Shown piece after piece: positions 50,705 to 59,042 of a stretch of 64,000 bases of DNA (positions are counted from its first letter, which is position 1; each line of letters starts with the position of its first letter). The notes beneath the pieces are model-generated. The model had not been told where the DNA came from. It was given only the letters and a program-made list of their open reading frames with translations, and made no database searches. The translations under genes and the position numbers were made by a program. The stretch spans positions 124,001 to 188,000 of the forward strand of contig QXPY01000004.1 in NCBI GenBank assembly GCA_003583745.1. Reading direction: 5' to 3'. This DNA is from Rhodocyclales bacterium GT-UBC. GTDB taxonomy: Bacteria > Pseudomonadota > Gammaproteobacteria > Burkholderiales > Rhodocyclaceae.

Positions 50705-51744
50705 AGGATGGCCACCTCCGGTTGCACGGGGCGGGCATCCCAGGCTGGCGGCGAGTCGAAGCAGACGGCGTACACGACGGTTCGGTAGAGGGCGGGCTTG
50801 AATGTCCGCAGCAAGGCAGGCAGCGCCGGGTGGGCGGCATGGCAGCCGAAGGTCAGGACCTGGCTCGGGCAGATGGCCAGTGCATCCTGGATCAACGGGA
50901 TCAGCGTCGCGGCATCGTCGCTGCCCGGTGCAAAGAAGGCGAGGAAGGACTGGTCGAGGGCCTGGTTCAGGCGCGGTAGCGCAATCCGCCGGGCCAGGCG
51001 GGCCCAGGCGTTGTAGAGCGGCAAGGCGGCGGCCAGTGCCGGACGGTAGGCACGGGCGACCACTTGTTTGTAGGCTTGCTGGTTCCAGATGGCCATGCAG
51101 GCGTCGATGCAGCCTGATTCGCCGGTTACGAAAAATGTCGCACCGGTCGTGGCCATGCCTTCCGGCGTCAAGACGGGCGCGAATTGAAAGCGGGCTGCCG
51201 AGGCGTTATGCACCCGGCACAACGCCTGTCCCTCGCTGGCCTGGATCGGGCGCCAGCGGCCAAGGCGCTTGCCGCGGGACTTGGGTAGCGCCAGGGTGAG
51301 CATCTCGCCGAGCGCGACATAGCGTGGCAGGTCCGCCAGGCCGGCCTCGAGCAGACGACGGGCCGGCCGGTTCTCGGCCGCGATGCTGGTGTACCAGAGA
51401 TTCGGGTTGGCGATGCCGGATAGTCGGGGGATCGACGCATAGCCGGCGCGCAGCACGCGCAGGCGGTGGCGGTAGGCCGGATTGACGCGCAATCCGCCGA
51501 GGTAGCCCAGGTTTGCCGGGCGGCCGTCGACATGTACCGGGTGTTCGGCGCAGGCATACATGCCGACTGCCGTTGTGCCGTCCCGTGCGATGACGACGCG
51601 TTCGCGGCCGAAGCGGTTTTGTCCGGCCGCCCAGGACGGTTCGCGTTCCAGGCTCAGCGTGACCCAGCCGGGCATCGGATTGCTGCGCAGCATGGCCCGC
51701 AGGTCGGCATCGTCGGCCGCGCCGGCCAGGCTGAGATCGATCAA
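50701..51744 (-). CDS. GNAT-like acyltransferase family protein
   Basis: A TTG start at 51744 overlaps the stop of radical SAM enzyme 3 (TTGA), giving 347 residues. The first half has a GNAT-like pattern (NPAYRHRLRVLRAGYASI, NLWYTSIAAENRPARRLLEA), including the Asn-x-x-A/R-x-L segment after the acyl-CoA loop. The second half repeats a similar helical-strand layout, possibly a second degenerate GNAT lobe. It may attach an acyl group to the pathway intermediate. Moderate confidence. Confidence 0.65.
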   Translation of the reverse strand: MIDLSLAGAADDADLRAMLRSNPMPGWVTLSLEREPSWAAGQNRFGRERVVIARDGTTAVGMYACAEHPVHVDGRPANLGYLGGLRVNPAYRHRLRVLRAGYASIPRLSGIANPNLWYTSIAAENRPARRLLEAGLADLPRYVALGEMLTLALPKSRGKRLGRWRPIQASEGQALCRVHNASAARFQFAPVLTPEGMATTGATFFVTGESGCIDACMAIWNQQAYKQVVARAYRPALAAALPLYNAWARLARRIALPRLNQALDQSFLAFFAPGSDDAATLIPLIQDALAICPSQVLTFGCHAAHPALPALLRTFKPALYRTVVYAVCFDSPPAWDARPVQPEVAIL

Positions 51745-53087
51745 GCGACCTCCAGCAGCGGGCCACGCCAGGCTTCGTCGCCCAGCGGGTAGCCGTTGCG
51801 CAATGCCACCTCGCGCTGATGCATCAGGTTGATCGGCAGATAGTTGCGCAACATGAAGAAATCGCTGCGGTTGCGCCAGGCACGCTTGGCGATGCTGCCC
51901 CAGGCGTAGAAGCGCCGGCGCGCCCCGACACAGCCTTGCGTCACGGCGGCTGGAGACAGCTTGCCCGGATAGTAGGGCAGGTCGTTGTAGCGGTAGTCCG
52001 GATCGAGCCACCAGGACTCGTAACGCAAGCGTCCTTCCTGGGCCAGTCGGCGATAGAGCGGCGTACCGGGGAAGGGTGTCAGATGGTTGAAGGCGGCGAT
52101 ATACATGTCTTCTTGCTGGGCGAAATCGACGGCCCGGTCAAACGCGTCGACATCGTCGTTGTCGTAGCCGAAGACGAAGGTGCCATAGACGGCGATTCCG
52201 TGTCGGCGCAGGTTGTCGAGTGCGACGCGATAGCCGCCTTTCATCAGGTTGAAGCCCTTCTTCATGCGGCGCAGGGTTTCGGCATCGAGCGATTCGAAGC
52301 CGATCAGCACCCCCCGGCAGCCGCCGCGCGCCAGCATGGCGACAAATTCCTCATCGTGGGCGGCGTTGATGCTGAGTTGCGTGATCCAGCGGAGATCGAG
52401 CTTGGCCAGTTCGGGTAGCAAGACTTTGCCGGCCTTCATGTCGCCGGCAAAGTTGTCGTCGACGAAAAAGAAGAGCCTCTTTTCGTGGCGCAGGGCCGCC
52501 AGTTCGGCGATCACATCGGCGGCCGGTCGGGCGCGATGGGTGCGCCCGAAAAAGCTCTGGATGGCGCAAAACTCGCAGGGGAAGCGACAGCCGCGCCCGG
52601 TTTCGATCAAGCCGACGGGCAGGTAGCGTTTGCCGCGAAAGAGGCGGCGGTCGACGCGAATCTGCGCCAACTCGCCGCGGCTCGATTCGTAGCGCGCCTG
52701 CAGCGTGCCGTGCCGCAGGTCGTCGAGCAGCCTCGGCCAGACACCTTCGGCTTCGCCGATGACGATCGCGTCGCCGAAGCGCTGCGCCTCGTCCGGCACC
52801 AGGCTGGGATGGAAGCCGCCGAGGATGACCGGTACGCCGCGCCGGCGAAATTCGCTGGCGATCTGGTAGGCCCGGCGGGCGGTATAGGTTTCCACCGGAA
52901 TGGCGACGGCGTCGGTCGGCTGGTCGTAGGCGATCGTTTCCATACGGTCGTCGTAGAAGCGCAAGTCGACGTCGGGTGGTGTCAGACCGGCCAGCGTAGC
53001 GATCGGCAGCGGCTCCATCTGCCAGGAGCGGATATAGGTTTCGCCGATGCGATGGCCGATGGCGGGTTGAACGAGGGTTAGCCGCAT
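51741..53087 (-). CDS. Cobalamin-dependent radical SAM enzyme 3
   Basis: From ATG 53087 the 448-residue protein has the cobalamin domain (PVETYTARRAYQIASEFRRR), cluster C167-x3-C171-x2-C174 (GRGCRFPCEFCAI), FFFVDDNFAGD and GFESLDAETL. It is very similar to enzymes 1 and 2, implying local duplication. The start overlaps the end of radical SAM enzyme 4 by ten bases. A longer frame to 53249 has non-coding composition and was not used. Confidence 0.88.
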   Translation of the reverse strand: MRLTLVQPAIGHRIGETYIRSWQMEPLPIATLAGLTPPDVDLRFYDDRMETIAYDQPTDAVAIPVETYTARRAYQIASEFRRRGVPVILGGFHPSLVPDEAQRFGDAIVIGEAEGVWPRLLDDLRHGTLQARYESSRGELAQIRVDRRLFRGKRYLPVGLIETGRGCRFPCEFCAIQSFFGRTHRARPAADVIAELAALRHEKRLFFFVDDNFAGDMKAGKVLLPELAKLDLRWITQLSINAAHDEEFVAMLARGGCRGVLIGFESLDAETLRRMKKGFNLMKGGYRVALDNLRRHGIAVYGTFVFGYDNDDVDAFDRAVDFAQQEDMYIAAFNHLTPFPGTPLYRRLAQEGRLRYESWWLDPDYRYNDLPYYPGKLSPAAVTQGCVGARRRFYAWGSIAKRAWRNRSDFFMLRNYLPINLMHQREVALRNGYPLGDEAWRGPLLEVA

Positions 53088-54463
53088 ACGGTTTTGTTGG
53101 CGAGTCGGGCGCTGTCCATTGCCGGCAGGTCGGGACGGGCGATCTGCAGGGGCCAGTCGCAGTTGTAGAAGCGGTGGAGGTTGTGCGCGTAGAAGCGGTA
53201 GCCGAGATTGACGGTGAGCGCGAGCGGACGAAAATTGCGTCCGATCCACAAGCGGCGGGCGATGGACGACCAGCGATAGCTTTTTTTCCAGGCTCGTTCA
53301 TGGCCTTCGGCCAGTTCGCGGACACTCATGTGGCGCGGCTGGAAGACGACGTGCTGGGCATCGTACAGTTCCCAGTCGCGCGTCAGGATGCGTCCTTCGC
53401 GCTCCAGCCGGTGATACAGCGGCGTGCCCGGGAACGGGGTCAGCACGGCGAAGCGCGGCAGGTCGATGCCGGCGTCGATGGCGAATTCGGCGGTGGTCTC
53501 GAAGACGTCCGGCGTGTCGTGATCGAGGCCGAACACGAAGCAGCCCTGGATCGAGATGCCCAGGCGGTGCAGGTCGGCAATCACCTGTTTGAAATCGACT
53601 GATGCGTTGAAGCGCTTCTTGGCGTCCTGCAGGCTGGCCGGGGTGACGGTTTCCAGGCCGAGAAGCAGGCCTTTGCAGCCGCTGCGCGCAGCCAGTTCCA
53701 TGAATTCCCGATCATGCGCGATGAGCACGGTGGACAGGCCGAACCACCTGACATTCAGCGGAATCAGCTTGGTGAACAGCTCGCGGGCGTAGTGCTTGTC
53801 GGAGATCAGGTTGAGATCGACGAAGATCAGTTCCTTTTGACCGAAACGCCGGATGTCCTCGATCACCCAATCGACCGGTTTCTGGTACTGCTGGCGGCCC
53901 CAGGCGGCGGGCGCGACGCAGAATTCGCAGTCATGGACGCAGGAGCGCGTTGCTTCGAAGACTGCTTGCGTCAGGAAGTTTTTGGCTTCGAAGAGTTCGC
54001 GCCGGGGATAAGGCATATCCGGACGATTCAGGGAAAAGTCGGGAGCCTGGTGATAAGCGGATTGCAGTTCGCCGTTCGCGAAATCGCGCAGCAATTGCGG
54101 CCAGCTGTCCTCGGCGTAGCCAACGCAAATCGCGTCGGCGTGCGCCGCCGCCTCCTGCGGCATGAGCGATACGTGCGGGCCGCCGAGGACGACCGTCTTG
54201 CCTTCGGCGCGAAAGCGCCCGGCCAGTTCGTAGGCGCGCGTCGCCGTACCGGTGATCACCGTCATGCCGATCAGGTCGGCATCCAGTTGTGCCGGGAGGC
54301 TCATCACCCCTTCGTCGATGAGTACGAGTTCGGCGCCCAGTTCCGGCGGGACCAGCGCGGCCAGGGTGGTCAGGGTTAGCGGCTGGTAGCGCAGGGATTT
54401 CTTGAAAATCCCGCCGCGATAGCGGTAGAGCGGGCCTTTGGGTGAAATCAGGGCAATCTTCAT
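53078..54463 (-). CDS. Cobalamin-dependent radical SAM enzyme 4 (divergent)
   Basis: The 461-residue protein keeps the family layout: cobalamin domain (TVITGTATRAYELAGRFRAE, GGPHVSLMPQEA), cluster C175-x3-C179-x2-C182 (TRSCVHDCEFCVA), FVDLNLISDKHY and GLETVTPASL. It lacks the VETYTARRAY signature of the other three and is more distant, so it probably does a different reaction. ATGA overlap with the GH3-like gene. Confidence 0.88.
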   Translation of the reverse strand: MKIALISPKGPLYRYRGGIFKKSLRYQPLTLTTLAALVPPELGAELVLIDEGVMSLPAQLDADLIGMTVITGTATRAYELAGRFRAEGKTVVLGGPHVSLMPQEAAAHADAICVGYAEDSWPQLLRDFANGELQSAYHQAPDFSLNRPDMPYPRRELFEAKNFLTQAVFEATRSCVHDCEFCVAPAAWGRQQYQKPVDWVIEDIRRFGQKELIFVDLNLISDKHYARELFTKLIPLNVRWFGLSTVLIAHDREFMELAARSGCKGLLLGLETVTPASLQDAKKRFNASVDFKQVIADLHRLGISIQGCFVFGLDHDTPDVFETTAEFAIDAGIDLPRFAVLTPFPGTPLYHRLEREGRILTRDWELYDAQHVVFQPRHMSVRELAEGHERAWKKSYRWSSIARRLWIGRNFRPLALTVNLGYRFYAHNLHRFYNCDWPLQIARPDLPAMDSARLANKTVCG

Positions 54464-55836
54464 GCGGGCATCTCCTCGAAAATCGGCAACCAGAAGTCGT
54501 CGGCGCGCAAGGCTGTCGGCTTGATGTCGCCGAGCCGCACGCCGCGGCCGTGCATGACCCGCTCGACCACGGCAAACGGGTCGCGACGGACAAGTTGGCG
54601 CAAGGGCCCGAGCTGGCCCAGGCGCCGCGCATAAGCGTACTGCGGGTTGGCGCCGAGCCGGCTTTCGAAGGCCTGCAGCCAGTCTTCCGAGCGGGCGCTT
54701 GCGCTGATCAGGACATATCCCGGTCTGAGCATGTCGGGCACCAGCATCGAGAATCCTTCAAGCGAGCCCAGGCAGCGGGCAACAAAGGCGTCGGTCAGCT
54801 TTTCGCCGACCAGGTCGCAACTGAGTGCATCGCGTCCGATGAATTCGAGGACGGGAAAACCGCAAGCGTCCGCCATCTCGCACCGGACGCGGTCGCCGCT
54901 GGCGTAGCGATACAGGCCGCTGGCGGTAGTGACGATGACGTCGTATTCGGCACCGGCAATCAGTTCGCTTGCGCTGAAAATGGCCTCGTCGCGCCGGAAC
55001 TCGAAATAGCCGCCGGGGGCCAGGCGGCAGCGACCCGTGGCGTCGGGAACGGTGACCACGCCCTCCGTCGACAGCAGGCCTTTCGGCTCGATGGCGGCAT
55101 GCGGAAACATGGCCTGGAGTTCGGGCAGAAACTGGCGCGCCGGGCCGGAGGCCCAGCAGCTGATGACCTTGAGCCTCGGCCAGAGTTGTTGCGGGTCCCC
55201 GATGCCGGCGCAAAGCCGCAGCAGAAAGCTCGGGCTCCACACCGAAATCAATTCGAGATCGCTGGCTTGCTGGAGGTGAACCTGGGTTGCCTCACGCCAG
55301 CGAACGATGTCTTCGATGCTTGCGACGCTGAACGGGACGGCGGTATGCCGTTGCAGCACGGCACCCAGTTCGGCGCCGAGATAGGCGCCATCCGGCAGCC
55401 CGATCGGATAGCCGCCGAAACTTTCCGGTTGGCGGGCAACCGGGCTGGTCGCGAAGTAGGCGGAACCCGACAAGGCGTGGCGCCGCACCGTATGAGCCAG
55501 CCAGGGGGCCAGGTTGTGCTGGAAGTCGAGCAGTCCTTCGGCGCTGTAGGGAATCAGCTTGCTGCCGCCGCTGCTGCCGCCCGTCCTTTCGAAAGCAAGC
55601 GGCCTGCCCGCGAATAAGACATCCGGCTCACCCTGGCCGAGGCGGTCGATTTCCGGCTGCAGATCGTCGTAGGTGACAAGCGGAACCCGGTGCCGGAACT
55701 CGGCTTCGTTGGTCGGGCTGCCAAAGCGACGCAGATAGGCGCAGCCGGCGTTCCGCCGTAGCAAGGCGGCCAGCCATTGCGCCGGATCGGCCGGGGACGC
55801 CGGCAGCGCCGGCAAGGACCAGGTGGTGCGCCTCAT
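54460..55836 (-). CDS. GH3-family adenylating ligase
   Basis: The 458-residue protein matches the GH3 superfamily: the ATP/AMP loop FERTGGSSGGSKLIPYS (residues about 82-98), LLSTEGVVTVP, GGYFEFRR, YDVIVTTASGLYRYASGD and the hinge FIGRDALSCDLVGEKLTD. GH3 enzymes activate a carboxylate as an acyl adenylate and pass it to an amine or other nucleophile. It is shorter than plant GH3 proteins. Coupled by ATGA to genes on both sides, it likely performs the amide- or ester-forming step of this cluster. Confidence 0.85.
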   Translation of the reverse strand: MRRTTWSLPALPASPADPAQWLAALLRRNAGCAYLRRFGSPTNEAEFRHRVPLVTYDDLQPEIDRLGQGEPDVLFAGRPLAFERTGGSSGGSKLIPYSAEGLLDFQHNLAPWLAHTVRRHALSGSAYFATSPVARQPESFGGYPIGLPDGAYLGAELGAVLQRHTAVPFSVASIEDIVRWREATQVHLQQASDLELISVWSPSFLLRLCAGIGDPQQLWPRLKVISCWASGPARQFLPELQAMFPHAAIEPKGLLSTEGVVTVPDATGRCRLAPGGYFEFRRDEAIFSASELIAGAEYDVIVTTASGLYRYASGDRVRCEMADACGFPVLEFIGRDALSCDLVGEKLTDAFVARCLGSLEGFSMLVPDMLRPGYVLISASARSEDWLQAFESRLGANPQYAYARRLGQLGPLRQLVRRDPFAVVERVMHGRGVRLGDIKPTALRADDFWLPIFEEMPA

Positions 55837-56561
55837 GCGGCCAGGGCCTGCTTGAAGGCACCGGCGAAGATACGCGCAGCGAGCGGCTTCATGTTGCTCT
55901 GATCGAGTTCGCAGAGACAGACCAGCTCATGGCCCGACCGGTAATCCGGGTTCTTGTCCAGGAAAAAGCGCGTGCCGGGTTTGCTGCACTCCTCAGGGCT
56001 GGGCGTGGCAATCGCCGCCACCAGCTGACCGCGTGATTGCGGGAAGGCGACAATGCCGCGGTCAGCCCGGAAATGCGCACCGAAACGGGCGCGGGCGAGT
56101 TGTTCGGCCAGCGCTTTCAGGTCTGGACGCTCGCAGGCCCAGTGCGGATGAAAGGATTTGCTGAATACCGACAGATACTTGAAGGTACGGTGCCCCTTGA
56201 CCAGCAGCAGCCAATACAGCGGCAGATCGGGTGCCTGCGCCTTGATCTCGCCGATGCGCCGCAGCCAGGCGAAGGCCAGTTCCTGCTGCCCCCAGTCGGC
56301 GGGGCGGACGATGGTGTCGCCGGAATAGACAATCCGCGCAGCCCGCTCGGGGAGTGGTGCCGCATAAACCAGAAGCGTTGTGAAGCCAACCAGTTCGTCG
56401 CCGCGATAGAGCAGGATGGCCTCATCCTTCTCCGCCAGGTCGCCGGTGAATAGGGCAACCGAACTGGCTTCGTAATTGGCGAGATACAACCCGGCCATGC
56501 GGCCGATGTCGTCGCTCGACAAGTCTGCGACAGGAACGACGGTGGATCGGTAGTTGCCCAT
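55833..56561 (-). CDS. GNAT-like protein, first gene of biosynthetic operon
   Basis: The 242-residue protein has a GNAT-like N-terminal half (EDDIGRM-type start, AILLYRGDELVGFTTLLVYA, RIVYSGDTIVRPADWG) followed by YWLLLVKGHRTFKYLSVFSK and a C-terminal domain rich in His/Cys/Pro. It may be an acyltransferase that uses an acyl-ACP or acyl-CoA. It is the first gene of the leftward operon; promoter elements must lie in 56562-56700 but none is clear. Confidence 0.6.
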   Translation of the reverse strand: MGNYRSTVVPVADLSSDDIGRMAGLYLANYEASSVALFTGDLAEKDEAILLYRGDELVGFTTLLVYAAPLPERAARIVYSGDTIVRPADWGQQELAFAWLRRIGEIKAQAPDLPLYWLLLVKGHRTFKYLSVFSKSFHPHWACERPDLKALAEQLARARFGAHFRADRGIVAFPQSRGQLVAAIATPSPEECSKPGTRFFLDKNPDYRSGHELVCLCELDQSNMKPLAARIFAGAFKQALAA

Positions 56562-57174
56562 TCATTCATTTTAGATGAACTCGGCAAGGCGCTGTACGGG
56601 AAAACGGCAGGAAGCTGGTCAGTGATGTGTGCGACTTTCATGATGACCGGGTGATCGCCGGATGCATTCCTGATCCGGCCGCATCACGTTTTTGCGCTTC
56701 AAGGCGGGACTCTTCCTGATTCTGCAACTTGGCTTGAGCCTTGATTTGTTTAGCCTCATGTCATCGCCTGAAATATTGCGGACTTCGTCGGATGCGTCGC
56801 TGATTGGTTAATTTCCGTTGATCGGCCATTCCGTTCGTTGGCTGATTACTCAGTGTCGGTCAGCAGTCCACCGGTTACCTGCCGTTGGCGGGAATTTTGG
56901 CTGAACGTCCGCTGCCCCATCCGCCGAACTCACACTCCCGACCCAAAACGGCCATCGCGGTTTCCCGAAAGCTGCCCGTCAGCCAAAGCCACGTTTAGCG
57001 AACTGGACTGCTCCGAAGCTGCCATTTGCCAACTCACCCAACCGGCCATTGGCTGATTTTTCCGAAAGCGGACGTTGATGCGCTGGATCGCTTTAGAATC
57101 TATACGGCATATTACTTTGTTATACTGACCTTCAGAGTCCTAAATCACTGAAGACAATGCGATTTATGCAGCCA
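56562..57174. other. Intergenic region upstream of biosynthetic operon
   Basis: The 613-bp stretch has no convincing gene. It contains a 7-bp inverted repeat (GCCGGAT/ATCCGGC, 56657-56679), several short similar segments built around CGGCCATT and GAAAGCGGACGTT (56820-57080), and becomes AT-rich toward 57174. A 72-codon plus-strand frame at 56838-57056 has poor composition. No integron integrase or attI site was recognised. Confidence 0.5.
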
Positions 57175-57236
57175 ATCCAACGTCAACAATATCAATTGTT
57201 ATACGGACCCATGCGTCCGTGTAAACACTGTTATGT
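57175..57236 (+). repeat. Tentative attC-like site upstream of cassette 1
   Basis: ATCCAAC (57175-57181) fits the R' consensus RYYYAAC. GTTATGT (57230-57236) is an imperfect R'' (consensus GTTRRRY). The inner part folds around ACGGAC/GTCCGT. The next gene begins six bases later, as expected for a cassette. Weaker than the two sites downstream. Confidence 0.4.
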
Positions 57237-57242
57237 GTAACA

Positions 57243-57581
57243 ATGGCCGCGACCGCTGAACAAATTGCCCTTTGCGCACGCTTCAACTCTGAGGTAGTGC
57301 CTGCTGAACCCAATTTAAAACTGGGTATTGCGCTCGCAACCTTGAATTTGTTGCCCCTCAACGCGTCGCGGCACAGGCAGGAAAATGGTACGTGCGGCTG
57401 GTATATCTACGGCGGCGAGTATTCGAGTGCTCCGGATTTTTACCAGCCTCTTCATGTTTCGCACCTTCCAGAATACTGTCCCCAATTCCTTCCTTACTTG
57501 GCACTTGCCCCCGGCTGGCGAGTTCTCCTTGCACCTGGTTACGAAGATGTTTGGTTCGATGAAGGGTGCCTAAATGTCTAA
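57243..57581 (+). CDS. Integron cassette protein 1, 112 aa
   Basis: The ORF starts just after the tentative attC and ends four bases before a good attC (57585). The 112-residue product begins MAATAEQIALCARFNSE and contains YIYGGEYSSAPDFYQPLHV and LPYLALAPGWRVLLAPGYED; it resembles small immunity-protein-Imm33-like cassette proteins in style, but I do not assign a family with confidence. Base composition is less GC-rich than the flanking chromosome. Confidence 0.7.
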   Translation: MAATAEQIALCARFNSEVVPAEPNLKLGIALATLNLLPLNASRHRQENGTCGWYIYGGEYSSAPDFYQPLHVSHLPEYCPQFLPYLALAPGWRVLLAPGYEDVWFDEGCLNV

Positions 57582-57584
57582 AAC

Positions 57585-57656
57585 GCATAACATCCCGCTC
57601 CACCGGACCGTCGGCCAGCTTCGCTGTCCGCCGTCCGGTGAGCTAGCACGTTGGGC
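57585..57656 (+). repeat. attC site after cassette 1
   Basis: The 72-bp site runs from GCATAAC to GTTGGGC (a perfect R'' consensus) and contains the internal stem CACCGGAC/GTCCGGTG. The R' box has one deviation. Size and layout equal the site at 58012-58083. Confidence 0.75.
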
Positions 57657-57671
57657 GTCAAGGAAACTCCG

Positions 57672-58001
57672 ATGAAAAGGACCACGGTCTCAATTTCGCT
57701 GCTTGTCCTCGCGCTCGTAGTAACTAATGCTTGGTGGGCTTATCGCCTCTTAGATGCCGGTGTTTCGTACACGTACCAAGGTGTATCACTTGAGGAAAAC
57801 CAGCAGGCTCTTTCACAGGCGCTGGCAATCATCAAGGTTCTAGGCGCTAACAAGGCTTCTCGTGAGCAAGTCGTTGAGGCCGCGCAAAAGTCATGGCCAT
57901 CGACTGAACCATTTGAAAAAGATGGCTATTTTTGGGTTGGCCGTCTTGGCCTTCGTTTCAATGAGACAGGTAACCTCGTCGAAGCTGTGAGTGGTTATTA
58001 A
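57672..58001 (+). CDS. Integron cassette protein 2, membrane-anchored, 109 aa
   Basis: The ORF begins 15 bases after the attC. The product has an N-terminal hydrophobic segment (VSISLLVLALVVTNAWWAY) that acts as anchor or signal, and a soluble domain with LEENQQALSQALAIIKVLGA and DGYFWVGRLGLRFNETGNLV. No family recognised. It ends ten bases before the next attC. Confidence 0.7.
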   Translation: MKRTTVSISLLVLALVVTNAWWAYRLLDAGVSYTYQGVSLEENQQALSQALAIIKVLGANKASREQVVEAAQKSWPSTEPFEKDGYFWVGRLGLRFNETGNLVEAVSGY

Positions 58002-58011
58002 TCGTGCTTCC

Positions 58012-58083
58012 GCCCAACAAATCATTCCAGCGGACCGCCAAAAAGCTGCGCTTTTTGTCGTCCGCTGAATTCAAACGTTAGGC
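58012..58083 (+). repeat. attC site after cassette 2
   Basis: GCCCAAC (58012-58018) and GTTAGGC (58077-58083) match R' and R'' exactly. CAGCGGAC pairs with GTCCGCTG and an inner AAAAAGC/GCTTTTT stem completes a typical attC fold. Total length 72 bp. Confidence 0.88.
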
Positions 58084-58093
58084 AGCTGAGATC

Positions 58094-58462
58094 GTGCGTA
58101 TATCTCGACCGTCCTGGGCATCTTTGGCGCTGGGTCTTGGCGTGCCTCGGTTCGCATATGCGCACGGCCAGGAGGCCGTCATCTATCCGCTCGCACTTCT
58201 GTTCGCGCTAAACCTCATTCCTGTGGCCGATCTTCTGCGCCGCCGAGCGTGGAGCGTCGCCGCCTTCTTCATCTTCACGCAACCTCTGGTTTGGTGTGCC
58301 GCAATTGCGGTGGCCTTCTCCCTGTGGTTTCTTTCAAGCTTCCTCGGGGAAGAAATTGCAGTGCTCGCCGGCTTCGTCTCTGGTCTCGCCACTTTGGTCG
58401 TTCTTCCTTTTCTATATTGGCGCTACCTCATCCGTAAGGTCGTCACCAATGCATCTGCCTAA
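58094..58462 (+). CDS. Integron cassette protein 3, membrane protein, 122 aa
   Basis: A GTG start ten bases after the attC gives a protein with three to four hydrophobic helices (EAVIYPLALLFALNLIPVAD, WSVAAFFIFTQPLVWCAAIA, IAVLAGFVSGLATLVVLPFL). The stop TAA is inside a GCCTAAC half-site. No family recognised. Confidence 0.7.
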   Translation: MRISRPSWASLALGLGVPRFAYAHGQEAVIYPLALLFALNLIPVADLLRRRAWSVAAFFIFTQPLVWCAAIAVAFSLWFLSSFLGEEIAVLAGFVSGLATLVVLPFLYWRYLIRKVVTNASA

Positions 58463-58463
58463 C
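58457..58463 (+). repeat. Truncated attC half-site after cassette 3
   Basis: GCCTAAC is a perfect R' box ending cassette 3, but the sequence beyond about 58470 does not form the rest of an attC. The array is probably cut here by later insertion or deletion. Confidence 0.6.
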
Positions 58464-59042
58464 ACTACGTATATGGACACCCCCAAAAAGCTAGGAAACT
58501 GATCGATAGGTTTGGCCGTTGGATAACGCATGCAGTCGTATATCCGGCATCGATAGTGGGTTCTATGTGACCCGTGCCGACATGGAATCTGCCCACGGAG
58601 CGCCAATCGGTACGAGCGGCAGGCGTGAAGTTGCCGGCAGAGTTAACGGCGTCAATCCGTGTGGGTGCGGCCAAAGTGGCCCGTGCCGGTGACCAACTTC
58701 GAGCGGTAATGCGACGGATAGCGGCAGTTTAGCCGTAGCTCACGGCACAATGTTTTCTTGCTGATTATGCGATGACCCGCGCATCGACACCTGAACGTGG
58801 TGGATAACTGGAACAGCGCGAATAACTTTCTCTACGGCGAGAAAGGCAAGATCGCTACCAACTGGATCGAGGTGTAGGAACTGGCCCTGTTGTCGCCCGC
58901 GACGTAATCGCCGGCAACTGGCACAAGATGGGGCTGCTTACGCGACAGAAAATACTGCACGCTACGACAATCATCTGGCCCCGTTGGAAATCCAGACTGC
59001 CTGATTCAGGTTGGGCGCATCCGATTTCATCAACACGGTCGT
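58464..59042. other. Gene-poor scar after the cassette array
   Basis: This 579-bp stretch has no intact gene. It begins TGGACACCCCCAAAAAGC right after the truncated attC, which looks like an element end, and includes a Tn3-type transposase remnant (58791-58892). The rest could not be assigned. It appears to be the remains of one or more mobile elements. Confidence 0.5.
58791..58892 (+). pseudogene. Tn3-family transposase fragment
   Basis: The frame reads NWNSANNFLYGEKGKIATNW, then WIEV-stop-ELALL. It corresponds to the C-terminal Tn3 TnpA segment with the pattern NWNSANGFIFYGKGGEIATN followed by a D/E-Q-E-L stretch. An in-frame TAG and lack of flanking homology show it is a decayed relic. 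Confidence 0.65.

Noticed and set aside
56838..57056. 72-codon plus-strand frame before the cassette array
   Set aside because: Ser/Pro/Arg-rich with short repeated DNA segments; no start signal and no family.
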